Made by a program: the position numbers and the translations under genes. Under the pieces are notes generated by a model, which was given only the letters and a program-made list of their open reading frames with translations, did not search any database and had not been told where the DNA came from. Positions 1 through 11,453 of a DNA stretch of 64,000 nucleotides are shown one piece after another. This DNA is from Auricularia sp. M13 (Eukaryota; Basidiomycota; Agaricomycetes; Auriculariales; Auriculariaceae): assembly GCA_037042915.1 (NCBI GenBank), contig JAXOIZ010000014.1:1-64000 (forward strand), in the 5' to 3' direction. How positions within the stretch are numbered: position 1 is the stretch's first letter; every line of letters starts with the position of its first letter.

Positions 1-1585
1 GGCTTAATCGACGCCGTCAGCAGGTCGCAGATGCGGCCCAGCGTCCCACGCCGTCGTGTCGCGCGTGAATGTCCGGGTCGCGAATCATGTCAATCATAAT
101 GGGCAGCGCCTGCTGGACGAGCGGCGCGAGAGCCGCGGGATCAGGGCCGTCAGAATCGGCCGAACGCCATGACGGCCGCCTCGCGGAAGTGCCAGTCGGG
201 GTTCTTGATGTTGACCTCGATGAACGGCAGCGCCTGCTGGACGATTGCGTCGCCCACGGCCTGCGCGAGCAGACCCAAACGATGCCAGCGGCCATCGAGA
301 CGTTCCACTCGTCCTCGTCCGCGTCCTCCTCTTGGCGCGTGAGCAACTGCAGGATGACGGGCATGATCTCGGGCAGGGCGATTTTGGCAAAGTATTTGCT
401 CTCGTTCTCCGGCTGCTCGCCGTACTCGGCTGCCTCCGCCTCCTCGATAGCGAGGTCGATCTCCTCCTCGCACACCGTCGACCAGAACTCGACGGCCTGC
501 AGCGCGACGGCCTCCTCCGGGTTCTTCATCCCGAGCACGGTGAGGCCGAAGAGCGCCCGCTCCATGTAGAAGCTCATCTTGTCGTAGTACAGGCCCATTA
601 TGCGCACCAGGCATTCGAACGCGGCGACCTGCACGGGCACGGACGGGTTCTGCGTCGCCTCGCAGACGACCTGCATGATGTAGTTGCGCTCGCCCTGCGC
701 GAGTCAGCGGACGCGTCATCTCGCTCGGGACCGACTGACCTCGCGTTCAAAGTTCTCGCGCACAAACTCAGCGAGTTGTAGAGCGCATTGATCGCGGCGA
801 GCTGGACGTCTGGCGACGGCTCGTCCTTGCGCGCGCCGTGTACGACGGCGGTGAGGATCTCGTTTGCGCGCATGGCGAGCACCTCCGGCCCGCTGCCACC
901 AAATCAGCGCCGAAAACCAAAAGAAAAAACCAAGGAAAAAACGCACGATGGTCTCGCAGATGTAGCCGATCGTCTGGAGGGCGGCGACGCGCAGGTTGGC
1001 GTTGGAGGGGTCATTGACGTAGCCGAGCAGGCCCTGGATGAGCTCGGGCCACTGGTGATGCGGCAGCTCGACGGCGGCGATGGCGGCGATGACCTGGGCA
1101 GAAACGCCCGCCGCGCGCGTGGGCGACGAGAGCGTCTGCAGGACCTGCTGTTTGACCTGGTTTTTGGTGTCGGCCGGGAGGTTGAGCCAGCGGGCCTCGT
1201 AGTCTTGCTGCCGTTGCACGTCCTGTCCGCGGAACTGAGTATACTGCGGTTACTGGCACAAGATAATAGACTCACCCTTGCTGTCAGAGCGTTCTTGAGC
1301 GCGATACCGGCGGCGTTCCTCGTCAACATTTCGGCAGACTCTTTGGCGAGCTCCTGGGCGAGCAGCACCATGTACACGGGGCTGCGGCGGGCATCAGTAC
1401 TGACCAGGCCGTGGCGCAGACGCTGATTGGGACGCACGTAGTTGGTGGCCGCTGCGTGCTCTAAGGCGGCGGTGGCATTCTGACGCGTCGCGGCGTCTGG
1501 CAGATAGGTTAGTATTAACCGACGCGCTCTATACGGCGCACTCGCCAGTGGCCAGCGAGTCTGAAAGGAGACTGGCGACGTTCAT
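1..1585 (-). CDS. kap95: Importin-beta (Kap95) 5' half, divergent copy 1
   Basis: Importin-beta carries importin-alpha/cargo complexes through nuclear pores and is released by RanGTP. The start codon is at 1583-1585, and coding runs leftward off the window at about residue 450. This copy differs from all later ones. Positions 27-35 encode Arg-Ile-Cys (giving TLGRICDLL), which matches the family pattern and is missing elsewhere. Four substitutions (246, 392, 431, 805) are all synonymous relative to copies 2-8. It also has several 1-2 bp indels that break the frame (for example near 46, 67, 157 and 280). These may be consensus errors at a poorly covered end or real decay. It could be the 5' half of the intact parental gene, but the rest lies outside the window. 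The family assignment is firm; intact or broken status is not. Confidence 0.8.
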
Positions 1586-3553
1586 CCTGCAGCTCGTGCC
1601 TGGAGAATGGGAGGGAGAGAAAGTGTGGCTCTGTTTTCCCGGTCCGCTCGCTTTTCCCTCGCGTCCAAAGAACAACCTCGACTATGGACAAGGCAAGCAA
1701 AACTGTCCTTCCTTCCTGTTTTTTCTTAATCTCGCCAGGCAAGAGGAGGTGCGCGTGGCGGTGGCGGCCACCCGGCTGCTCGCGATAAGACTCGAACTTC
1801 CACTCTCGCGGGTGGTTCTTTGGCCGCGGACGCCGAAGGCGGCCGCCACGTGCTCGTCTTGCCTGGTCGACGGTTTTGGCGCCGGCTTGCTCGCTGCCAC
1901 GACCGCCGTGCGCGCTGGGCGTTAGTCCCCTACTGCCGCGGCGTTCGTGGCTGCTGCTGCTGCTGTGCACGTCAACGCTCGGTGCAGCGTCAAAGCAATT
2001 ACTAGGTAATTAACAAGCAGCTCGCAGTCGGCAGCCGTCGAGAAAGCTCGCGCCCAACTCGCGCTGCCGTGACCCCAGTTGGTCTCTATGCATCCAGCGA
2101 CGTCGCGCTTGCATCCGCTTTGCGCTCGCAGTCGCATACACCGCGCGCTTGCAAGACGCTACCTGCCATTCATCCAGATCCCCACGCTCGCCGACGTTGC
2201 CAACGTACTCGAATTCACTTGCCATCGTCGCGTCAAAGACATTACTACCAGCCAAGTATTGGCGATGACTCTGCGAACGTCGTCAACTAAGCTCGAACGT
2301 CGGCTCACAAGGAATGGTCGCATGCATCTCACAGTCGCATACACCGCGCGCTTGCAAGACGCTGCCTGCTATCCTCATCGCTCGCCGGCGTTGCCAAACT
2401 CGCGTCAAAGACATTGCTACCAGGTAAGTATTTGCGACGGCTCTGCAGTCTCTGCTCAGCCGTCGTCATCGCCCGCCCGAGTAACGGTGCCATTCATCCG
2501 ATCGCCGACGTTGAGTTTTCATTCGCGTCGACTAAAATGACTCTGCTCAAACAAACTCGAACGTCGGCGCACGAACGTCGTCAGTTTTCAGGACAAATTC
2601 GACGCTGGCCATTCATCACGCTCGCCGACGTTGCCAACGTACTCGCCATCGTCGAGCAGCTACCAGGTAAGTATTTGCAAAGTCACGTCGTCAATAAGCA
2701 ACGTTGCAATTGTCGACTAAAAGTCAAACAAACTCACCGAACCGTCAGTTTTCAGGTCGCTGCCGATCGTCGAGCAGCGTTTTTACTGCCCCCTCGTCGC
2801 TGCCGATTGAACTTGAAGCCCTCTTACATCATCATCATCTCTTGGATCGCACTCAGGATTCACTCGCGGGCACGCGCCGTCCATGATAAGCTATGAATGC
2901 CTCTTTCCTATCCCTGACTTTGTACGCTGACTTCATTCAGGACACGACTTTTGCCGATCGAGGACGAGTCCAGCGATGCCCACGGCTCGTCCATCGCGTG
3001 TGTTTTTATTTGCACGCAGCCAAACCTGACGATCGGACGCTCAGATTATACAAAGCACCCGCGACGACGCAGACGGTGACGCCGCGCCGCGTGGTCTCGA
3101 GCCGCGTGGGCGAGCAGACGACGAGGAGCTCGTCCGATGGACGCAAATCACTCCGTGGCGGCGCAGACGTCCAGTTCGCAGGCTCGCGCCTTCGCCCCCG
3201 GGGCGTTCAGCTCGTCGTCAGAACGTCCAGTTCGATGCAGGCTCGCGGCCTTCGCCCCAAGCGCCGTTCTCTCTTGCCGCGCTAGAGAGGACGGCGCTCG
3301 CGTCCACTCCGTGCTCGCGGCGCAGAACGTCCAGTTCGATGCAAACAGGCTCGCGGCCTTCGCCCCAAGCGCCGTTCTCTCTTGCGTGCGCGCCAGCGAG
3401 AGGACAGCGCTCGGGTCGCCCACTCCGTGATCGCGAGGCGGAGCGTCTGGTTCGGTGCGAACAGGCTGCGCGCCGCAAGCACCGTCCTCTCGCGCGCACG
3501 CACCAGCGAGAGGAGGACGGTGCTCGGGTCGCGCGCGATGCGGAGCGTCCGGT

Positions 3554-4281
3554 TCAATGTGAACAGGCCGCGCTCGCCGTCGCGGCCAGCGCTACGAGCC
3601 CCGTTCTCTCTCTCGGATGCGTGCATGCAAGAGGACAACGCTGGGTCCGTGCACCCCGCGAGCACGATATGTATGCGTAGCGACTCACCAATATACCGTT
3701 TCCTCGCCATTCCGCGCCATCGCCGTCGTGCTGCAAAATGAGCTTGAGTAAAGTCTACATGCGATAGGAAGGCCAAGGACGTACTATTGGTGAAAATGGT
3801 AGCGTGAACTTGGACCGCAAATTAATGCCTGCGAGGGAAGTTGTCAGCCGCGAGCAGAACCCATCGCAATCACTAGTACTCACCTGTGACGGCCGAACGG
3901 TTGTCTTGTACACCAACAAATGTATGCCTGCCTGTAAAACGTCATTTGGCTGAAACGGACTGCGATCGGACACTCACAATCGAGTGTCGTGTGTTGGCGC
4001 TGTTCGGTGGTCGTGAGCATACTTACAGCCGGCGGACGACGCACAGCGCAGAATGATGAACTCACGATCGGCGACGTTGAATGTGTCTGGTACAACAACG
4101 GGCACATACCGGGGGGTATTTCCGTCGTCATGAGCGCAGGCAGTCGGAACGCGACAGGAAGACTCACGATGTCGCAACGAGAACGCTCGATCGACCCCAC
4201 GTCGACAGCGCGGGTACGCGGCGAGCACGAGTCCAGTGGCCACGGACATCGAGGGCGCACTCTCGGAGTGCGCGAATGCAT
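3554..4281 (-). CDS. Predicted small multi-exon gene, copy 1 variant
   Basis: Counterpart of the gene at 12322-13053. A 2-bp gain near 4261 breaks the frame after the first ATG, but the in-frame second ATG (4249) is unaffected. Further small losses near 3706 alter the C-terminal part. Confidence 0.3.
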
Positions 4282-6370
4282 ACGTCGGTTCTGCGAGGTG
4301 GCGAGGAGAGAACGTGGGCGATGCGGAGGAGGGAGGTCGGGCTCGATGCTGCACCAGAGTCGCACGCACGCACCTTTTATACCGCTACAGCGCGGCCTCC
4401 CTTCCGATTGAATCCCGGAGGATGACTGTTTCACCTCGTACGAGCACCATGAATAACTTGTTTGCGTTGCTGAAGCGAATCGGCGGTGCCGAGACCGGGC
4501 GGCGGAGGGTTGTGCGGCCTCGCGTCGCGATTCAGACCGATATTCTGCTCGTCCCGCTGCGTCCCCTGGAAATTTTCGTCTTGCACCAAATTTCAGTGGT
4601 TCAGGATCCAATTAGGCGCCCGTGGGTCAAGGTAGGGAGGGAGTAGGTACCCCTATACCCTCTAGACTCCCAAAATCGCTCCTACTCACGGCCGCCGCGT
4701 TTCCGCGTCTCCACGCAGCTCTACCGCGCCATCTGATGCCTAACAAACCGGCGATTGATCTCCGTGAAACGAGAAGCCCAAAGAATAGAGCGGCATTGCG
4801 AGAAACCGCGTTTTCGTCGCTACAGCGCCGACCGCGTAGCTAGGCTCCCAGCCTCTTCTGCGGCGGATTTCTCATCGGAAAGCACTGCTCAGTCAGCGCT
4901 CATTGAGACGGCATGTGTCAGCACCGGTGAGGCCGCGAGGGTAGGCCGGTGTGTGCGAGTTCATGGGGCGTTGTTCTGGCTGAGCGGAGTTTGATCACGC
5001 GCGTTCTCGTCCCCCCGGGCCGAATTTCTCACCGAATTTCGACGCCTCCGCGGGATACTACCCTCAGCGATGCTATAAATAGAACATGGACTGTACATGA
5101 GTGCATATGTGAGAGGTAAATGTTCTGGAATGGGTACAAAGTTCGCGTTTTGCGCTCGCGGCGCTCAAGATTTCACCCTGTAAGAAGCGGCCTGGTCGCT
5201 CTCATGGACAATTCACATCGTATATTAGCCTCTCAGACTGTTATCGTTGACTGGCATTTATCATGCCGCACAATCCGACTTCCCTGCCCTCGTGAGCTGG
5301 TCACCAGACGTGCATCTGCACTTGAGATAGAACTAGACAAAATGACTATTCAGAGACCTTATATATGACGCATATCTCATTGTCCGGGATCTCAGCCGCC
5401 TCAGACGTCGCGTGTATGTTCAGTGCACTCATTCTGCAGCATACGACGCGGGATAGCGCGTTTTGAACGGCTGAGGCTCCTCAGCCCCGTTCGCATGCAT
5501 ATTTTGCATGCCGCTCGGAATCCGAGGAGGTTCGGCAGGGGTGTTCGTGCTGTGCATACCCAGATTGGAGCTACATCGCGCGACGATATTCCCGTGAGAA
5601 CCTCAGGTTCATGTGTCACAGAAATGCTGTGAGATTATACAGACGATGTTGGGCAACTGCTGTGGCTGAATTCACTCGGCAAAATGGAATGGTTTGATGG
5701 TGGCAACGAAACACCGGATGACCAAGGCCGGACTTGCGCCAAAAATTTCGTCAACTCCGCCCCGTGCCTTTCTTCTCCAGACCAGTGATAAGTATCCCAG
5801 GTCCATTCTCACCCAATTCTCTGCACCATATTCCCCCTGCGCTCACTACGCTCGACAGACGTGCTGCGCAGCTGCCGTCGGCCATGTTGGCGAACCTCTG
5901 CGTGCAGCTTACTCTGGTGGTGCGCTCTGCCATCTGCTCTCGGAGTCGCTTTGCTCATTGTGCCCAGGAGATACACGTCACGTGACTCGCACATCCCGCA
6001 ATTCGGCCTCCAGTCTCCGCACAGGCAGCGGCAACAGGATCGCTACCAGACCACTGTCACGGGAGGTTGAGCTCAATAGTGCGTTCTATACGTCCATATG
6101 TCGCGTCTCCGAAAGTTTGCTCATGTTTGCCACCAGCCTCTTCCTCGAGCTCCCAGCATCACTGCCTCAAATCCACAGACCGACAGGCTCAATGCAACAC
6201 GCAACCGATCTGACGGCGTTTTTTGTGCGGGCTATGCGCAGCCGTCCGCACAACACGCGTTTCTGTCTCTGATGGCCGGTGTCGCTGCACGCGCTCGAAT
6301 ACCTCGGTGAGTGCTTCAGTCGTCATTTGTGCAGTCTGCAGTCGTGTCTGACAATCTCGATTAGCCTGAA

Positions 6371-6985
6371 ATGCAGTTCGGCTTTGAACACTCTCCGGCG
6401 ACCTTGAAAAGCATCGCTGCAGCTTTCCCTTCGGAGACGGGGAAATCGGCCTTGCAGCCCGCCGTCGCATGCCAAATCTGCGCTCTCGCCACGGCACACC
6501 CTGTCGGTTTAACCTCCATGATTCTGTGAGTGCAAACCGCCATCCTCCGTAGATATGGAATCTGCAACTGACGTGATCTCTTTGCAGAAAACGAATCGAT
6601 TCGGGTCCCAAGCCGGCGACGTCGACAGCGCCGTGGGCCTCATGTTTCGCAAGACGTGTTTCTTGTGGTGAGTACATCGAACATCGTCTCTTCGCAGATA
6701 TGGAATCTGCAGCTAACGTGTTTGACCTTTTGATTGGCAGGAATTGCTGTGCGAGTCCGCGTACCCTCTGCCAATGTCGCCAACCATCCCGACCACAGCG
6801 CAGCGGGACAAATTACCGGTTTCCTGGCATCAAAATGGCGCTCATGCTCGATCTCATCCACGAGGCGCATACCCTCGACGCGGAACCGGCGCCTGTCGCC
6901 GGCGAGCGACGTTATTCCCCATCGCCGTCGGCAACACAACTCATCCGTTCTGCGGCAAAATTGGCCCCAGGTATCGCGCACATGA
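6371..6985 (+). CDS. Candidate spliced gene, copy 1
   Basis: Identical counterpart of 15143-15757 (offset 8772). It lies in the part of copy 1 that matches the other units. Confidence 0.33.
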
Positions 6986-8874
6986 CGGAGTCACTCTGGT
7001 GAAATGGTACGTCGCGCTGCCGCGGTTTCGTTCCTCGATTTTCGATCCTTTGTTGCTCACCTTCCGATCAACAGCTGGCTGCTGAACTCGACCTCAGTCT
7101 ATCGACCTGGAAATGCGACATCTGGTTGCAACTGACACCAGGAAACATGGTGCGGGCTGTGCTGCGCGTGGGCTCCGTCCGCGGTTGCTGGCGCGGCGTT
7201 CGTTGCCACTTGCTTCCCGTCGCCCTCGCCGCCGTCGGAATCGGACACGGCGTTACACGCTAGACGCGGCCTCGTGGATTATGCTCGTTTCATGGGTATT
7301 CTGCTACGGAGGACAGGTGCTGAGGTGCGTCCTCGTCTCGCAGTTCCCCAATTCGTTTCTTACTCCTCGCCCACCGCTAGCCACAGAATCGCGCCAGTCC
7401 TCGTCCAATCAGCACACACTCTCGGAGGCGGGTGAGCATCTGTGCTATCGATTACCACGTCCAGCGTTCCGCTGGAGCGCTCGCTCTACGGCCGCTGGTG
7501 CTCGATTTTCCGTCCGCCGTGCTTCCCATCACCCAGACCGCCTCGGAACCGGACCTCGTCCGTTCCGCGCAAGACTCGGGCTCGGACATGGCCACGATGG
7601 AAGGACTCTGCAGCGCGAACGGAGTGCGGTGAGGGTGCGTGCTCGTCTCGGAAAGCGCGTTTTTGCTGATCGCGCCATCACCAGCCGCACCTCGGGCCCT
7701 CCTCTCGACCGATGCGCGCCAGCGCGTGCGTACCAGCGCGGATACGGGCTGCGGCTCAGCCCATCAAAAATCACGCGCCGAGGCCACTTCCTGGGACGCG
7801 AATCGCAAGATTCGTTCGCGCGCGCCCGGCCGAGACGCGGAAACTGCGTTCGTTCGGCGTCGTCCGTTTGCCACCAAATCGCGGGCCATGATTCGACTTG
7901 CACGCAGTACCCATGGCCCCCAGTCGCTAGCACCGGCGCTTGGAACTGGCGCGCGAATCGACGGATTTGGTCCGGCGCGCCCAGACTCGGTCGACATCAA
8001 CCTCGGCCGTTCCGCCTGAGGATCGGGCTCGCGGTTCTGCTCGACACTGGGAGTCTGCAGCGCGAGTTGCATGCCATGACGGTGCGTGGTTGACTCGCAA
8101 TTCGCGTTTTGCTGCTGACGTCCCCAGCACCGCCGTGTGCATCTCCAGGTCATTCCCCCGGCCCCCGTGTGCGGCATCTGGCGCGCATGGACGCACAGAC
8201 CCACCGAGTCAACGCTCGAGGACGGGCGCTTCTTCCTCGGGCGGGAATCGCGAGATTCAGTTGGTCGCGCACGTCCAAAACGCAAAACTTGCGTTCCGGC
8301 GACCTCGCCCGAATCTCCCCAAATTCTGGCGCTGAGTCGGGGTAAATGTCAGCACTCATGAGCTGTGAGCTCTCGCGCCGGCGCTTCGTATTCCCGCGGG
8401 AATCGACGATTTTGGTCGCGGACGAGCCGAACGCAAAACTCGGTTTTCCTCGACCTCGGCCGTTCCGCGTGAGAGTCGGCACCGTGGCTCGAGTGCATAA
8501 AATGCGCCTGAGGACCGATTTTTGGCTGCGTGCGGCCCTGAACTGCGTCGCGCACGGACGATTTTGTTCGCGTTTTGGCCGTTCCGTCCTCTTCTCGCTC
8601 GTTCCCGCGGTCCTGTATGCATTTTGACACGTAATACACAGTATTGAACACATCCCTGAGCCCGAATCGAACCGTTCACAGCAGGCATGCCGTACTCTCA
8701 CAGCAAGCACGCCGCACTCTCACCCCCACAACGCCCATTCCCCGTCTCCCGCCCCTCTCGCGTAGATAGGTCCTACCTCCCGCAAAGTCCTCCCATTCAC
8801 TCCCCAAGCACCAATCACAGGCCAAGAAAGTTAAAGACTTACTGAACTCTCCTCGACTTCACTCTTTTCAGCGT

Positions 8875-10578
8875 CTACGCACTCCGCCCGTCCCAAGGGC
8901 CCGGCGAAATGAGGTGGCGGCGCAGTGGCAGTAAACCGTGTTGTATTGCTCGCAAAGATAACGATCTATGTACACAACCGCAGCGCCACGCATCGGGCTT
9001 AATCGACGCCGTCAGCAGGTCGCCCAGCGTCCACGCCGTCGTGTCGCGCACGTGAATGTCCGGGTCGCGAATCATGTCAATCATAATGGGCAGCGCCTGC
9101 TGGACGAGCGGCGCGAGAGCCGCGGGATCAGGGCCGTCAAGAATCGAGCCGAACGCCATGACGGCCGCCTCGCGGAAGTGCCAGTCGGGGTTCTTGATGT
9201 TGACCTCGATGAACGGCAGCGCCTGCTGGACGATCGCGTCGCCCACGGCCTGCGCGAGCAGACCCAAACACGTGCCAGCGGCCATCGAGACGTTCCACTC
9301 GTCCTCGTCCGCGTCCTCCTCTTGGCGCGTGAGCAACTGCAGGATGACGGGCATGATCTCGGGCAGGGCGATTTTGGCAAAATATTTGCTCTCGTTCTCC
9401 GGCTGCTCGCCGTACTCGGCGGCCTCCGCCTCCTCGATAGCGAGGTCGATCTCCTCCTCGCACACCGTCGACCAGAACTCGACGGCCTGCAGCGCGACGG
9501 CCTCCTCCGGGTTCTTCATCCCGAGCACGGTGAGGCCGAAGAGCGCCCGCTCCATGTAGAAGCTCATCTTGTCGTAGTACAGGCCCATTATGCGCACCAG
9601 GCATTCGAACGCGGCGACCTGCACGGGCACGGACGGGTTCTGCGTCGCCTCGCAGACGACCTGCATGATGTAGTTGCGCTCGCCCTGCGCGAGTCAGCGG
9701 ACGCGTCATCTCGCTTGCTCGGGACCGACTGACCTCGCGTTCAAAGTTCTCGCGCACAAACTCCAGCGAGTTGTAGAGCGCATTGATCGCGGCGAGCTGA
9801 ACGTCTGGCGACGGCTCGTCCTTGCGCGCGCCGTGTACGACGGCGGTGAGGATCTCGTTTGCGCGCATGGCGAGCACCTCCGGCCGCTGCCACCAAATCA
9901 GCGCCGAAAACCAAAAGAAAAAACCAAGGAAAAAACGCACGATGGTCTCGCAGATGTAGCCGATCGTCTGGAGGGCGGCGACGCGCAGGTTGGCGTTGGA
10001 GGGGTCATTGACGTAGCCGAGCAGGCCCTGGATGAGCTCGGGCCACTGGTGATGCGGCAGCTCGACGGCGGCGATGGCGGCGATGACCTGGGCAGAAACG
10101 CCCGCCGCGCGCGTGGGCGACGAGAGCGTCTGCAGGACCTGCTGTTTGACCTGGTTTTTGGTGTCGGCCGGGAGGTTGAGCCAGCGGGCCTCGTAGTCTT
10201 GCTGCCGTTGCACGTCCTGTCCGCGGAACTGAGTATACTGCGGTTACTGGCACAAGATAATAGACTCACCCTTGCTGTCAGAGCGTTCTTGAGCGCGATA
10301 CCGGCGGCGTTCCTCGTCAACATTTCGGCAGACTCTTTGGCGAGCTCCTGGGCGAGCAGCACCATGTACACGGGCTGCGGCGGGCATCAGTACTGACCAG
10401 GCCGTGGCGCAGACGCTGATTGGGACGCACGTAGTTGGTGGCCGCTGCGTGCTCTAAGGCGGCGGTGGCATTCTGACGCGTCGCGGCGTCTGGCAGATAG
10501 GTTAGTATTAACCGACGCGCTCTATACGGCGCACTCGCCAGTGGCCAGCGAGTCTGAAAGGAGACTGGCGACGTTCAT
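8875..10578 (-). CDS. kap95: Truncated importin-beta (Kap95), N-terminal half with novel tail
   Basis: Six exons: 10578-10539, 10489-10431, 10374-10270, 10228-9941, 9886-9734 and 9684-8875. The five introns are 49, 56, 41, 54 and 49 nt. All use GT-AG except the first, which reads as GC-AG (donor GCGAGT, branch point TACTAAC). The start at 10576-10578 gives [20 protein letters not shown], which fits the family N-terminus. Residues 1-447 follow yeast Kap95 almost without gaps: the importin-N domain, WPEL near 130, GERNY at 216, [12 protein letters not shown] near 285, an acidic loop (EEDADEDEW, about 337-345) before NVSMAAG, and [11 protein letters not shown] near 390. Homology ends at residue 447 (position 8989). 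The frame then adds 37 unrelated residues and stops, giving 484 aa against about 860 in the family. Arg-Ile-Cys is missing after TLG (near residue 437). The kept half contains the RanGTP- and FG-nucleoporin-binding HEAT repeats; most of the importin-alpha-binding surface is gone. Whether it is expressed is unknown. Confidence 0.93.
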
Positions 10579-11090
10579 CCTGCAGCTCGTGCCTGGAGAA
10601 TGGGAGGGAGAGAAAGTGTGGCTCTGTTTTCCCGGTCCGCTCGCTTTTTCCCTCGCGTCCAAAGAACAACCTCGACTATGGACAAGGCAAGCAAAACTGT
10701 CCTTCCTTCCTGTTTTTTTCTTAATCTCGCCAGGCAAGAGGAGGTGCGCGTGGCGGTGGCGGCCACCCGGCTGCTCGCGATAAGACTCGAACTTCCACTC
10801 TCGCGGGTGGTTCTTTGGCCGCGGACGCCGAAGGCGGCCGCCACGTGCTCGTCTTGCCTGGTCGACGGTTTTGGCGCCGGCTTGCTCGCTGCCACGACCG
10901 CCGTGCGCGCTGGGCGTTAGTCCCCTACTGCCGCGGCGTTCGTGGCTGCTGCTGCTGCTGTGCACGTCAACGCTCGGTGCAGCGTCAAAGCAATTACTAG
11001 GTAATTAACAAGCAGCTCGCAGTCGGCAGCCGTCGAGAAAGCTCGCGCCCAACTCGCGCTGCCGTGACCCCAGTTGGTCTCTATGCATCC
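10579..11090. other. Upstream leader of truncated importin-beta; no separate gene seen
   Basis: This stretch precedes the importin-beta start on the minus strand. It holds a seven- or eight-T run (near 10712) and five CTG triplets at 10946-10960. The minus frame is open upstream of the start to 10965, but it does not resemble an importin N-terminus, so I keep the internal start at 10578. No TATA box is evident. Equivalent stretches begin at 1586, 19351, 28123, 36979, 45769, 54542 and 63314. Confidence 0.5.
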
Positions 11091-11410
11091 AGCGACGTCG
11101 CGCTTGCATCCCGCTTTGCGCTCGCAGTCGCATACACCGCGCGCTTGCAAGACGCTACCTGCCATTCATCCAGATCCCCACGCGCCGACGTTGCCAACGT
11201 ACTCGAATTCACTTGCCATCGTCGCGTCAAAGACATTACTACCAGCCAAGTATTGGCGATGACTCTGCGAACGTCGTCAACTAAGCTCGAACGTCGGCTC
11301 ACAAGGAATGGTCGCATGCATCTCACAGTCGCATACACCGCGCGCTTGCAAGACGCTGCCTGCCATCGTCGCGTCAAAGACATTGCTACCAGGTAAGTAT
11401 TTGCGACAGC
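11090..11410 (+). repeat. Direct repeat of about 200 bp with intact and broken splice donors
   Basis: A block starting CAGTCGCATACACCGCGCGC occurs at about 11126 and again at about 11327. Each copy is followed by CGTCGCGTCAAAGACATT and CTACCAG. In the second copy this leads into GTAAGTATTTG, a perfect donor. In the first it reads CCAAGTATTGG, so the donor is lost. The same pair occurs in every unit. Copy 1 instead has two intact donors of this type, at about 2428 and 2668. Confidence 0.75.
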
Positions 11411-11453
11411 TCTGCTCACGTCGTCATCGCCCGCCCGAGTAACGGTGTCGATC

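Larger units (their letters stand above)
1..8995. repeat. Tandem unit, copy 1 (left-most, divergent)
   Basis: First copy of the head-to-tail array. Position 1 corresponds to position 8996 of copy 2, so the window begins a few bases inside the importin-beta homology. From about 4400 to 8995 it matches copy 2 at a constant offset of 8772 bp. The left 4 kb differs: it carries many 1-4 bp indels, an extra intron-like module around 2390-2890 and a rearranged stretch at 3080-3300. This makes the unit about 220 bp longer than the others. Confidence 0.95.

Noticed and set aside
9137-10213. Unspliced minus-strand frame of 358 codons
   Set aside because: It reads through the 54-nt intron (no stop, multiple of three) and then leaves the importin-beta frame at the next intron. 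Splicing restores the family sequence.
8968-10396. Long plus-strand frames (254, 167 and 240 codons) opposite the importin-beta fragment
   Set aside because: They are antisense shadows of a GC-rich coding exon. The minus strand gives a clear importin-beta match, and the plus frames have the repetitive composition expected of a complement.
10522-10965. N-terminal extension of importin-beta in the open upstream frame
   Set aside because: The upstream residues do not resemble the family, and the frame depends on the length of a T run that varies between copies.
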